A stretch of DNA of 64,000 bases from Desulfovibrionaceae bacterium (GTDB taxonomy: Bacteria > Desulfobacterota > Desulfovibrionia > Desulfovibrionales > Desulfovibrionaceae), in contig JACCQO010000002.1 of assembly GCA_015709205.1 (NCBI GenBank), positions 124,001 through 188,000 of the forward strand, written 5' to 3'. Below, one piece after another: positions 45,368-53,107 of this stretch (the first letter of the stretch is position 1; each line of letters begins with the position of its first letter). A model generated the notes under the pieces. The model made no database searches, had not been told where the DNA came from, and saw nothing but the letters and a program-made list of their open reading frames with translations. The position numbers were made by a program, and so were the translations under genes.

Positions 45368-46171
45368 TCAGATGATGTAGTACACGCCCGGCTCGGTGCC
45401 CAGCGCGGGTTTGCGGCGAATGGTGTAGTTCTCCGCCAGAGTCTTGCGGAGCTCGGACTCCGGATCGCCCAGGTCACCGAACTGGATCTTGCCCTCCGAG
45501 GCTTCCACGCACTTGGGCATCTCGCCCTTGTCGAGCAACTCGTAGCAGAAGTCGCACTTCTCGACCACGCCCTTCATGCGCGTGGGGTACGTGGGGTTGG
45601 AGACTTCCTCCATGTGCTTGCGCGGGTCCCAGAAGTTGAAGCTGCGCGAGCCGTAGGGGCAGGCGGCCATGCAGAAGCGGCAGCCGATGCAGCGGTGCAT
45701 GTCCATCATGACGATGCCGTCCTCGCGCTTGAAGGTCGCCTTGGTGGGACAGACCCGCACGCACGGGGGATTCTCGCAGTGGTTGCAGAGCAGGAGGTAC
45801 TTGCGCTCTTCCACGGCGTGGGCCTGGAAGTTGTTGTGCTGCTCGGGGAAGGCGTGCAGCACCGTGTCCTCCCATATCCACTTCACTTCCTTCTTGGATT
45901 CGATGTGCGGCACGTTGTGGTACTTGTGGCACGCCTCGATGCACTTGGCGAAGTCCTCCGGGGTCTCGAAGGCGCGCGAGTCGATGACCATGGCCCAGCG
46001 CTTGGCCTTGAACCCGGTTTCGCTGGGGGCGTAGCGGGAGGCGTCGAAGGCCGCTTCCTGGGCCGCGGCCTCGCCGGTCATGCCCGTGAGGGCGGAGACG
46101 GCGGGGGCGGCGGCCAGACCAAGGGCGGACACACCGGCTATCTTCAGGAACTTTCTTCTGGTTGCTTTCAT
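45368..46171 (-). CDS. dsrO: Periplasmic iron-sulfur protein DsrO
   Basis: Ferredoxin-like periplasmic subunit of DsrMKJOP. 267 residues. A Tat signal (MKATRRKFLKIAGVSALGLAAAP) opens the protein. Cysteine clusters CNHCENPPCVRVCP, CIGCRFCMAACPYG and CDFCYELLDKGEMPKCVEA indicate several [4Fe-4S] centres like those of DmsB/NrfC. The start at 46171 overlaps the dsrJ stop by one base (TAATG). The frame upstream of 46171 is a shadow of dsrJ. Confidence 0.95.
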   Translation of the reverse strand: MKATRRKFLKIAGVSALGLAAAPAVSALTGMTGEAAAQEAAFDASRYAPSETGFKAKRWAMVIDSRAFETPEDFAKCIEACHKYHNVPHIESKKEVKWIWEDTVLHAFPEQHNNFQAHAVEERKYLLLCNHCENPPCVRVCPTKATFKREDGIVMMDMHRCIGCRFCMAACPYGSRSFNFWDPRKHMEEVSNPTYPTRMKGVVEKCDFCYELLDKGEMPKCVEASEGKIQFGDLGDPESELRKTLAENYTIRRKPALGTEPGVYYII

Positions 46172-46551
46172 TATTCGTTCCCCCTCGGAGCGACGTGGCA
46201 CGTCCAGCAGTAGGGATCGACGCTGTTGGTGTCGTGGCACTTGTCGCAGAACTCGGCCTTGTTGGTGTGGCACTTCATGCAGGTGTTCTGCAGGCTGATG
46301 TCCCACTTCTTGCCGTTGGACGCGGTGTAGACGCGGTTGCCCATGCGCACGACGTTGTCGCGCCAGATGTTGAGCAGCTGCATGTGCTCGGCCTTCATCC
46401 ATTCCGTGGACTCGATGCAGTTCTTTTCGCCGGCGGGCAGTTTCAGCTCGGGCGTGGCGTAGCCGGGCGACCCCAGGTTGTACCAGAACGGCACGGTCAG
46501 CAGAATGGCGAAGATCACCAGTCCGGGGATGATGTATTTCCCGTTGTACAT
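46171..46551 (-). CDS. dsrJ: Triheme cytochrome c DsrJ
   Basis: Small periplasmic multiheme subunit of DsrMKJOP. 126 residues with an uncleaved-looking N-terminal helix (IIPGLVIFAILLTVPFWYNL). Three CxxCH heme sites, CMKCH, CDKCH and CWTCH, lie in the C-terminal 40 residues. Unusual heme ligation (histidine-cysteine) has been reported for the family; the spare cysteine Cys46 in GEKNCIEST could be the ligand but this is inference. It lies between dsrK and dsrO with minimal gaps. Confidence 0.95.
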   Translation of the reverse strand: MYNGKYIIPGLVIFAILLTVPFWYNLGSPGYATPELKLPAGEKNCIESTEWMKAEHMQLLNIWRDNVVRMGNRVYTASNGKKWDISLQNTCMKCHTNKAEFCDKCHDTNSVDPYCWTCHVAPRGNE

Positions 46552-46553
46552 GG

Positions 46554-48170
46554 TTATTCATCCTCCATGCCCGGCAAATCTTCCTGCCGGAGGTTCATGG
46601 TGCGCTTCTTCTCGCCCTTCATGATCAGCGCGTTGCCGACCATTTCGTGGACGCCGGTGATGCCCACGCCCGGGGCCCAGTAGTTGGCCAGGGGGATGAG
46701 GGTGGCGCGGTCGATGGCGCAGATGCAGGCCATCATGTTCACGCCGTGCTTCTCCTGGACGTGCCGGAGGGCGTTGCCGCGGGGCAGGCCGCCGCGCATG
46801 CGGATTTCCATGATCTCGTCGGTGTTCAGGCCGCTTCCGCCCGCGCAGCAGAAGGTCTGCTCGCGGATGGTGGGTTCGGGCATCTCGAAGAAGTTGTTGC
46901 AGACGTTCTTGATGACGTAGCGGGGTTCTTCGAGCAGGCCCATGCCGCGCGCCGGGTTGCAGGAGTCGTGGAAGGTCACGCGCAGGTGATCGTTGCGGCT
47001 CGGGTCCAGGCGCAGCTTGTTGTGCTTGATGAGGTCGGCGGTGAACTCGGTGATGTGCACCATCTTGGTGTCCGCCGCGTTGTGGAAGACCGTGCCGGTG
47101 ATCGGGTTCCTCGGCGTGGTCATGTGCGAGCCCTGGAGCTGGGTGGCGTTGTGCGTGCCCATGTACTGGTTGATCACGCGCCACATGTGGCCGCACTCGC
47201 CGCCGAGGATCCATTTGCAGCCCAGCCGGTTGCACTCGGCGTACATCTTGGAGTTCAGCTTCTTCATCATTTCGTGGGAGGTGAAGAGGCCGAAGTTGCC
47301 GCCCTCGGAGGCGTAGGTGGACAGGGTGTAGTCCAGGCCGATCTCATGGAAGAGCATCAGGTAGCCCATGAAGGTGTAGATGCCCGGATCGGCGAACACG
47401 TCGCCCGAGGGGGTGATGAAGATGATCTCGTGCCCGGGCTCGTTGAGCGGCGGGTTGATGCGCACGCCCGTGACTTCCTCGATGTCGTCGACCATGAAGT
47501 CGAGGATGTCCTTGAAGGCCTGGGGCTGGATGCCGAGGTGGTTGCCCGTGCGGTTGCAGTTGCGCACCGGCTCCATGATCCAGTTGATGCCGATGCCCAC
47601 CAGGTGCAGCAGTTCGCGGGCCATCATGGTGATCTCGGCCGTGTCGATGCCGTAGGGGCAGAACAGCGAGCAGCGGCGGCATTCGGTACACTGGTAGAAG
47701 TAGTAGAACCACTCCTTGACCACGTCCATGGTCAGGGGCCTCGCGCCGTTGAGCTTGCCCAGGATCTTGCCGAACGTGGTGTAGTCGTTGCGGTAGATGG
47801 AGCGCATCAGCTCCGCGCGCAGCACGGGCATGTTCTTGGGGTCGCCGGAGCCCATGAAGAAGTGGCACTTGTCGGCGCAGGCGCCGCAGCGCACGCAGAT
47901 GTCCATGAAGACCTTGAACGAACGGTACTTCTCCAGCCGCTCCTTGAAGCCCTGGTGGATGATCTCGAACCAGTTTTCGGGCAGCTTCCAGTCCTCGTCC
48001 GCCGGAGACCACACGCGCGGATTGGGAAAGCCGATCTGCTCGATGACTTCGGGCTTTGCCGGGTAGCAGAAGTTGCCTTCCCTGAAGACGGGCTTGTGGT
48101 CCATCCAGCGCTGCTGCGGCATCCCATAATTGATTTTCAACAATTCTTCGGGAGTTGGTACGTTGGCCAT
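46554..48170 (-). CDS. dsrK: Heterodisulfide reductase-like iron-sulfur subunit DsrK
   Basis: Cytoplasmic catalytic-type subunit of DsrMKJOP, believed to reduce the DsrC trisulfide or disulfide. 538 residues. Two ferredoxin-type clusters CVRCGACADKCHFF and CTECRRCSLFCPYG are followed by HdrD-like CCG regions, with HDSCNPARGMG and FCCAGGSGLNTDE giving ligands for the special [4Fe-4S] centre. GGAG precedes the start. It follows dsrM by 23 bases. Confidence 0.97.
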   Translation of the reverse strand: MANVPTPEELLKINYGMPQQRWMDHKPVFREGNFCYPAKPEVIEQIGFPNPRVWSPADEDWKLPENWFEIIHQGFKERLEKYRSFKVFMDICVRCGACADKCHFFMGSGDPKNMPVLRAELMRSIYRNDYTTFGKILGKLNGARPLTMDVVKEWFYYFYQCTECRRCSLFCPYGIDTAEITMMARELLHLVGIGINWIMEPVRNCNRTGNHLGIQPQAFKDILDFMVDDIEEVTGVRINPPLNEPGHEIIFITPSGDVFADPGIYTFMGYLMLFHEIGLDYTLSTYASEGGNFGLFTSHEMMKKLNSKMYAECNRLGCKWILGGECGHMWRVINQYMGTHNATQLQGSHMTTPRNPITGTVFHNAADTKMVHITEFTADLIKHNKLRLDPSRNDHLRVTFHDSCNPARGMGLLEEPRYVIKNVCNNFFEMPEPTIREQTFCCAGGSGLNTDEIMEIRMRGGLPRGNALRHVQEKHGVNMMACICAIDRATLIPLANYWAPGVGITGVHEMVGNALIMKGEKKRTMNLRQEDLPGMEDE

Positions 48171-48193
48171 GATTGCTCCTTGTTAGGCCGAAG

Positions 48194-49210
48194 TTATTCG
48201 GTCTCAGCCGCAGGGGCTTCGGGAAGTTTGTCCACCCGGATGCCCGCCTCGAACATGGCCTCGCGGAAATCGTCCTCGTAGGCCTCGTAGGTGTGGTACT
48301 TGGCCGGGGGATTCCAGGGGTTCTCGTGGCGCACGAAGCGGGTGTTGTTGGGCATGTTGCGGGTCGGGCTCATGAAGACGCCGCCCATGTGCATGAGCTT
48401 GCTGAACGGGAAGTAGATCAGCAGGGTGCAGACCAGGGCCAAGTGGATGAAGAAGATCGCGCCCACGGATTCGGGGATGATCGGGGCGAAGGTCACCAGC
48501 CCCATGGTCAGCTCCTTGACGGCGGCGATGTCGGTCTTGCCGAAGTAGCGCATCCAGATGCCCGTGGAGCAGATCCCGATGATCAGGAACAGCGGGAAGT
48601 AGTCGCCGAGCAGGGAGATGTAGTTCACCTTGCTGTTGAAGAACCGGCGTCCGAGCAGGAAGAGCAGGGCGGCCAGGATGACGATGTCCGTCTGGTAGAG
48701 GCGCGGGGCGCCGATCTGGAAGAGGCCGTCCAGGGTTTCGATGCCCGAAATGAGGAAGGGCACGGGCTCAAGGAAGAACCGGAAATGGCGGATGAAGATG
48801 GTCAGAAAGCTGTAGTGGAAGAGCAGGGCGAAGAGCCAGAGCCACTTGGCGGACGGGTAGCTGACCTTGGGCCCGGGATGGACCTTGAAGGTATTGTTCC
48901 GGAACAGGGACCGGAAAAGCAGCACTTCCAGGAGCATGCGACCCACGGTGCCGGCCTTGGTGGCGGGGTTGTCGAGCCTGTTCCATGGGATCCAGTCGAA
49001 GGACTTCTGCTGCCCTCCGGTGGTGGGGATGGAAAAGGGGACGGGGGATTTGGCCCAGTCCAGGACCCTGTAGACAAAGCCCAGCACGAAGATGGCCACG
49101 GCCGCGTATGGAAGGACGGCGCCCAGGAAATACCTGAGCCCCGAGCCGGCTCCGTAGTACGCGCCCGCGCCGAGGGCTATGACGATGATAATGGACAAGA
49201 ACGCTGCCAT
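48194..49210 (-). CDS. dsrM: Heme b membrane subunit DsrM
   Basis: NarI-like integral membrane cytochrome b of DsrMKJOP, linking quinones to DsrK. 338 residues with about six helices; candidate heme-ligand histidines are in LFALLFHYSFLTIFIRHFRFF and FFIHLALVCTLLIYFPFSKLMHMG (short pieces quoted). The C-terminal cytoplasmic tail is charged. It is the first core dsr gene, 23 bases after the RsbRD-domain gene. Confidence 0.95.
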   Translation of the reverse strand: MAAFLSIIIVIALGAGAYYGAGSGLRYFLGAVLPYAAVAIFVLGFVYRVLDWAKSPVPFSIPTTGGQQKSFDWIPWNRLDNPATKAGTVGRMLLEVLLFRSLFRNNTFKVHPGPKVSYPSAKWLWLFALLFHYSFLTIFIRHFRFFLEPVPFLISGIETLDGLFQIGAPRLYQTDIVILAALLFLLGRRFFNSKVNYISLLGDYFPLFLIIGICSTGIWMRYFGKTDIAAVKELTMGLVTFAPIIPESVGAIFFIHLALVCTLLIYFPFSKLMHMGGVFMSPTRNMPNNTRFVRHENPWNPPAKYHTYEAYEDDFREAMFEAGIRVDKLPEAPAAETE

Positions 49211-49233
49211 GTACCCTTACCTCTCTTGGACGG

Positions 49234-49773
49234 TCAGTTGTGGTTTGGTTCCGGTTCCTCTGCCGGTTCGCCTAATATCAGTCCGGCCTTTTGCAAGAGC
49301 CGGTAATGGCTGTGCTTGAACTCCTGGACCTTCATGTCCGCGATCAGGTCGCGGCACTTGGTGTAGATGTCGAAGGAGATCAGTGCCAGGCTGTCGATCT
49401 TGGACTCCAGCTCCAGCAGCTGGCGCGCCGCACCTGGCTCGTCCAGCGCGCGCCCCGCCGCCTTGCGCAGGATGGTCTTCAGGAAAAAGACGACCCCCAC
49501 GGCCTGGGAGGCCGTGAAGTCCTGCACCCCGCGGATGCGCACGATGTCGTCGAGCAGCGGCATGACGACGTCCGAATCCAGCCCCTCGGCGAACAGCGCG
49601 TCGATCAGGCCGTTCACGGCCCGTTCGGTGCGGTGGGCTATGGGGTTGCCCCACTGGTCCTTCTTGTTGCGGAGAAATCCCGTCGTATCGAGAGGATACG
49701 TCTTATAGATGGCATCAAGCCAATTCCCCGCGATCTCCTCTCGGCGATCCCTCAAATGATCGTACAGCGACAT
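49234..49773 (-). CDS. RsbRD N-terminal-domain protein heading the dsr operon
   Basis: 179-residue protein that looks like the RsbR/RsbRD N-terminal sensor domain: MSLYDHLRDRREEIAGNWLDAI and the segments LLDDIVRIRGVQDFTASQAVGVVFFLK fit this fold. No STAS domain, DNA-binding motif or membrane helix follows. It is 23 bases upstream of dsrM on the same strand, so it should be co-transcribed with the complex. In other sulfate reducers I recall a similar gene in this position; that is memory, not a checked fact. A regulatory or assembly role is plausible. Confidence 0.82.
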   Translation of the reverse strand: MSLYDHLRDRREEIAGNWLDAIYKTYPLDTTGFLRNKKDQWGNPIAHRTERAVNGLIDALFAEGLDSDVVMPLLDDIVRIRGVQDFTASQAVGVVFFLKTILRKAAGRALDEPGAARQLLELESKIDSLALISFDIYTKCRDLIADMKVQEFKHSHYRLLQKAGLILGEPAEEPEPNHN

Positions 49774-49805
49774 GGTGCGTTATTTTCCCGGCAGGCCGGG
49801 GAGTT

Positions 49806-49855
49806 GGATTTGTCCCGAACCGCGTCACGTATAATGTACTTTTCCGGATTTGTCC
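49806..49855 (-). repeat. Two direct 10-bp repeats in the dsr promoter region
   Basis: GGATTTGTCC occurs at 49806-49815 and 49846-49855, 40 bases apart start to start, or about four DNA turns. An inverted related copy TTTTTGGACAAG lies at 49950-49961. They flank the candidate -10 region and could be operator sites. Confidence 0.55.
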
Positions 49856-49857
49856 AA
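49828..49857 (-). promoter_or_regulatory. Candidate promoter of the RsbRD-dsrMKJOP operon
   Basis: Minus strand TTGGAC (49852-49857), 18-base spacer, TATACG (49828-49833). Three and four of six consensus matches, respectively. The start would be about 50 bases before the ATG at 49773. The AT island upstream could act as an UP-like element. Confidence 0.4.
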
Positions 49858-50126
49858 AAGAAACTCGGGAATACGGGGGGGAAGCCCCCGGAATCAAGCC
49901 CATTTTAAGTATATAACATATTTAATTATATATCGATTCCAATTGTTCCTTTTTGGACAAGCACGCGCGGCCCGTTTCCCTGCTCGTCCCCCGCATCCTT
50001 ATATACGCCCGGCCTCCTTTCGCCAATGCCGTCGTGCGCGGGGCGGGGCGGCATCGGCGAAAGGCGGTCGGGCGCGGGCCGCTCCCGCCGACGGTTCGCC
50101 GCGGCGCGCGGCCCTGCGCGCGAGCC

Positions 50127-50153
50127 TTAAGTTTTTTCCGGCCCGGCCGAACA
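50127..50153 (+). promoter_or_regulatory. Sigma-28 (FliA)-like promoter of the FlgO gene pair
   Basis: TTAAGTTT at 50127-50134, exact 11-base spacer, GCCGAACA at 50146-50153; compare TAAAGTTT-N11-GCCGATAA. Seven and six of eight matches. It places the two following genes with late flagellar genes. Confidence 0.65.
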
Positions 50154-50214
50154 GCAGGGAAACGGTACCGGACACGCGCGCCCGGCGCGGTGCGGCAAAC
50201 AAGGCGGTGTGCGA

Positions 50215-50901
50215 ATGAAACGCTTTCTGAACGGATGCACGGCGGTCCTGGCTCTGCTGGCCACCCTCGGGGCCGCGGGGTGCTATTCCCCCAAGCCCAT
50301 CGGCGTGACCTACGACATGACCACCCAGCACAAGGTGCAGGCCGCGCAGCATTGGGACGTGCTTGCCGCGGACGTGGCCAGCCAGATCCAGATGGCCATG
50401 GAGGCCCGCGACGACCTCGTGTTCCGGCCCATCTTCGTGCAGCAGCCGAACGAGAGCCCCTTTGCCAAGGCCTTCCACCGGCTGCTGGTCTCGCAGCTGG
50501 TCTTCCGGGGGCTGCAGGTCTCGGTGGAGGAGGAGGACAGCCTGTCCGTGAACTACCAGGTCATGGGCGTGCGCCACGGCAAGAAGGGCTTCGACCTGCC
50601 GCCGGGCGCCCTGACCACGCTGCCGCTCGGCATCCTGGCCTTCCACAACCTCGAGTCGGCCAACGGCCTGCTCAGCGCCGCCTCGGCCGCCGGGCTGATC
50701 GTGGACATGGGCCGCAGCTACTACGCCGGGCCCACTTCCACCGAAATCGTGGTCACCGTGGAGATGACCTTCAACAACCGCTACGTGGTGCACACCTCCA
50801 GCATCTACTATCTCGACCCGGCGGAGATCCCCATCTACCGGGAGCCCATGGGCGGCGGTACGCCCACCGAGCCGATGATGGTCAAGCTGGTCACCGAATG
50901 A
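50215..50901 (+). CDS. Outer-membrane lipoprotein linked to FlgO
   Basis: 228 residues from ATG 50215 with AAGGCGG upstream. A lipoprotein signal peptide is followed by a lipobox ending LGAAGC with Cys23 as the lipidation site. The mature part has alternating strand-like segments, e.g. LLVSQLVFRGLQVSVEEEDS and EIVVTVEMTFNNRYVVHTSSIY, but no family that I recognise. By position directly upstream of a FlgO-family gene, it may play the part of the FlgP-type partner lipoprotein described in Vibrio. That is inferred from gene order and the sigma-28-like promoter. Confidence 0.8.
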   Translation: MKRFLNGCTAVLALLATLGAAGCYSPKPIGVTYDMTTQHKVQAAQHWDVLAADVASQIQMAMEARDDLVFRPIFVQQPNESPFAKAFHRLLVSQLVFRGLQVSVEEEDSLSVNYQVMGVRHGKKGFDLPPGALTTLPLGILAFHNLESANGLLSAASAAGLIVDMGRSYYAGPTSTEIVVTVEMTFNNRYVVHTSSIYYLDPAEIPIYREPMGGGTPTEPMMVKLVTE

Positions 50902-50917
50902 GCGCGGGAGGACAGCC

Positions 50918-51841
50918 GTGAAGCGAACCCTTTTGCTGCTGCTGCTGGCCGTCGGCCTGGGCGTGGTCTTGACGCTGCTGCTGCCGCGCGGCGCGGCCGC
51001 CGCGGGCGACTTCGGCGCCATTCCCGAGGCCCTGGGCCCGGCCGGGTCCGACGGCCTCGCGCCCGCTTCCGTGGTCCAGGGCTACGCCGTGGACGAAGCC
51101 GGGCAGTCCGGGGCCGCGCGGCTGCTGGCCGCCAGCCTCTACGCGGGCGACGCCCTGTGCGCGAACATCTCGGGTCGGCTCCCGGGCGGCGCGCGGCTGC
51201 TGGCCGCCAGCCTGGCGGACCTGGGCGCGCTCGGCGCGAGTTCGCCCTTCGGCCGCCTGGTGGCCCAGCAGGTGGGCTCGCGGTTGGCCGAATACGGCTA
51301 CCCGCTGGTGGAATCCCGGCTGCGCGCGGACATGCTCGTGGCCCCTGGCAAGGGCGAGTTCCTGCTTTCGCGCGACGCGGCCAGGCTGGCGCGCAGCGAG
51401 GTGGGCGCGGACTACGCCCTGACCGGCTACTACGAGCGCACGGGCTCCGAGGTCTTCGTGTCCCTGCGCGTGGTCCGGCTCGCCGACGGCGCGATCATGG
51501 GCGGGTACGAATATTCCCTGCCCCTGTCCGGCGCGGTGCGCCGCCTCTTCGCCGACGGTTCCGCGGCCGACGACGCCTGGAGCCGCCACGCCTCGCGGCG
51601 CGGCGCGACGACCGCCATGGCCGCGCCTCCGCTGCTGCCGACCACGGCCGCGCCGGAAGCGACGCAGGCCATGGGCGGCGCGGCCATGGTGCTGCACCCG
51701 TCCGTGCGCCAGGCGGGCCCCACGCAGGTGGCCGGTCCGGGCGTCGCCGCCGGGCCGAAGCGCCAGGCAGGGCCCGCGCGAGTTGACGCCAATGACCAGC
51801 AATTCCCGCAGCTTGCCCCGCCTACCGAATTGCTGCATTGA
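50918..51841 (+). CDS. FlgO-family outer-membrane flagellar protein
   Basis: 307 residues starting at GTG 50918, with GGGAGG upstream. A signal peptide (KRTLLLLLLAVGLGVVLTLLL) is followed by a FlgO domain: SSPFGRLVAQQVGSRLAEYGYPLVESRLR, then ARLARSEVGADYALTGYYERTGSEVFVSLRVVRLADGAIMGGYEYSLP (short parts quoted), typical of FlgO, which in Vibrio cholerae stabilises the flagellum in the outer membrane. The last 100 residues are alanine/proline-rich. It is co-oriented with the upstream lipoprotein gene and ends at a terminator. Confidence 0.87.
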   Translation: MKRTLLLLLLAVGLGVVLTLLLPRGAAAAGDFGAIPEALGPAGSDGLAPASVVQGYAVDEAGQSGAARLLAASLYAGDALCANISGRLPGGARLLAASLADLGALGASSPFGRLVAQQVGSRLAEYGYPLVESRLRADMLVAPGKGEFLLSRDAARLARSEVGADYALTGYYERTGSEVFVSLRVVRLADGAIMGGYEYSLPLSGAVRRLFADGSAADDAWSRHASRRGATTAMAAPPLLPTTAAPEATQAMGGAAMVLHPSVRQAGPTQVAGPGVAAGPKRQAGPARVDANDQQFPQLAPPTELLH

Positions 51842-51866
51842 TCCTGGGGCCGAATGTGCTATCGTG

Positions 51867-51898
51867 ACCGCGCGCGAAGGAGCTTCGCGCGCGGTTTT
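51867..51898 (+). terminator. Intrinsic terminator after the FlgO gene
   Basis: ACCGCGCGCGAA (51867-51878) pairs with TTCGCGCGCGGT (51884-51895) over a 5-base loop, followed by TTTG. Stem is strong, the T-run short. Confidence 0.85.
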
Positions 51899-51953
51899 GC
51901 TGTGGCCTCCGGGCTCCTGCCGCGTTTCATGGCCGGGAGGGGCGTCTTGATGC

Positions 51954-51982
51954 TTGACGCGGGCCGCGATAGCCTGTAGTAG
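51954..51982 (+). promoter_or_regulatory. Sigma-70-like promoter of the rpmH operon
   Basis: TTGACG (51954-51959), 17-base spacer, TAGTAG (51977-51982). The -35 matches 5 of 6; the -10 is weak. Start near 51989, 25 bases before rpmH. Confidence 0.5.
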
Positions 51983-52013
51983 ACCGTGTTTCATTTTTCG
52001 CAAGGAGAACCCC

Positions 52014-52148
52014 ATGAAGAGAACATATCAGCCGAGCAAGACCAAGAGGAAGCGGACCCACGGGTTTCTGGTGCGGTCCCGGACCAAGAACGGCCGGGCC
52101 GTTCTGCGGCGCCGCCGCGCGAAGGGACGCCGGAAATTAGCGCTCTAG
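52014..52148 (+). CDS. rpmH: 50S ribosomal protein L34
   Basis: 44-residue, arginine/lysine-rich ribosomal protein: [21 protein letters not shown], then a [19 protein letters not shown] tail, exactly the L34 pattern. AAGGAG stands 6 bases upstream of the ATG at 52014; the frame upstream is non-coding. Heads the rpmH-rnpA-yidD-yidC-jag-mnmE cluster usually found near the replication origin. The whole gene also lies inside an open rnpA-frame extension (see rnpA). Confidence 0.97.
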   Translation: MKRTYQPSKTKRKRTHGFLVRSRTKNGRAVLRRRRAKGRRKLAL

Positions 52149-52690
52149 CCTTTCCGCACGAGCATCGACTCAAGCGGCGGCCCGAGTTTGCCCTGTGCTA
52201 CGACACGGGCCGCCGTTATCATTCCAAGAACTTCATCCTGTTCGCCGTTCCCGTGAGCGGGCGCGCATGCTCGCGGCTGGGGGTGGCGGTCAGCAAAAAG
52301 GTCGGTTCGGCGGTCCGGCGCAACCGCATCAAGCGGCTCGTGCGCGAGTGGTTCCGCCTTTGCGGCCGGGTTGCGGCCCGCGAGGCCGCCACGGGAGCCG
52401 GGGCGCTGGCCCCGGAAGGGGCGCACGCGGACGGGGCGTCCGTTGCGGCGCATGCGCCGCAGGCAACCGCCCCCGGCGCGCACCTGGATTTCGTGGTCGT
52501 GGCCAAGCGGGGCGCGGACGCCGACACGCTGGATTACGCCACCGTGGAGCGCGAGCTTTCGTCCCTGCTGCGCAAGGCCAGGCAGGATGCCGCCCGCGGT
52601 GGCGCGTCCGGCGGGGCGGGCCCGGGCGGCCGCCGTCGGCGGGCCGGACCTGCGGACCAGGTTCCGGCGGACCAGGTTCCGGCGGACTAG
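52136..52690 (+). CDS. rnpA: Ribonuclease P protein component, with unclear start codon
   Basis: Protein subunit of RNase P, which matures tRNA 5' ends. The core [55 protein letters not shown] (quoted in parts) is clear, including the RNR motif. No ATG, GTG or TTG lies where the family start is expected. ATT at 52136 would give (M)[11 protein letters not shown], a normal N-terminus, with GGGA upstream. Alternatively translation starts at GTG 51986 and runs through rpmH in another frame, as described for Thermus. An insertion (residues about 80-120) and a C-terminal tail of glycine/arginine repeats make it longer than usual. A 15-bp tandem repeat (GACCAGGTTCCGGCG twice) ends the gene. Confidence 0.85.
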   Translation: MSALAFPHEHRLKRRPEFALCYDTGRRYHSKNFILFAVPVSGRACSRLGVAVSKKVGSAVRRNRIKRLVREWFRLCGRVAAREAATGAGALAPEGAHADGASVAAHAPQATAPGAHLDFVVVAKRGADADTLDYATVERELSSLLRKARQDAARGGASGGAGPGGRRRRAGPADQVPADQVPAD

Positions 52691-52851
52691 ATCCAGGCGG
52701 AGTCGGATCAGGCAGGGACGGGACATGCGGGACGAGGAGTCCGGCCGGTTTCGGCCGCCGCCTCCCGCGCCGCAACCACCCAACCGGGCGATGCGCCGCG
52801 CGCCGGGCGCCGCCCAGCGCCGCGCGAACCCGCGCCGCACCGGAAGAGAAC

Positions 52852-53082
52852 ATGCGAGCGATATTCGCGTTCCTCATACGCTTCTACCAGGTCTGCCTCT
52901 CGCCGTTCACGCCTCCGGCGTGCCGGTTCCAACCCACGTGTTCCCAGTACGCCCTCGAGGCCATCGAGCTGCACGGCGCCCTCAAGGGCAGCCTGCTCGC
53001 AGCCTGGCGCCTCCTGCGCTGCAATCCGCTGTGCAGGGGCGGGTACGATCCCGTCCCCCAACCCCGATCCAAGGCGGCCTGA
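52852..53082 (+). CDS. yidD: Membrane protein insertion efficiency factor YidD
   Basis: 76-residue small basic protein associated with YidC-dependent insertion. The core [40 protein letters not shown] (quoted in parts) and the [16 protein letters not shown] motif are diagnostic. ATG 52852 is preceded by GGAAGAGA. The long frame to 52195 is a shadow of rnpA. Confidence 0.95.
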   Translation: MRAIFAFLIRFYQVCLSPFTPPACRFQPTCSQYALEAIELHGALKGSLLAAWRLLRCNPLCRGGYDPVPQPRSKAA

Positions 53083-53107
53083 CCGCCGGCCGGAGCGCTC
53101 GAATTCC

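Larger units (their letters stand above)
49774..50214. other. Divergent dsr / FlgO regulatory region (441 bases)
   Basis: No gene seen. It includes an AT-rich island at 49903-49948, unusual in this GC-rich window. The dsr side has direct repeats GGATTTGTCC (49806-49815 and 49846-49855) and a candidate promoter. The other side has a sigma-28-like promoter at 50127-50153. Plus-strand ORFs here are arginine/alanine-rich shadows. Confidence 0.65.

Noticed and set aside
49874..49890. G7/C5 hairpin in the dsr intergenic region as a terminator
   Set aside because: Very short loop arrangement, no T-run, and both flanking genes point away from it.
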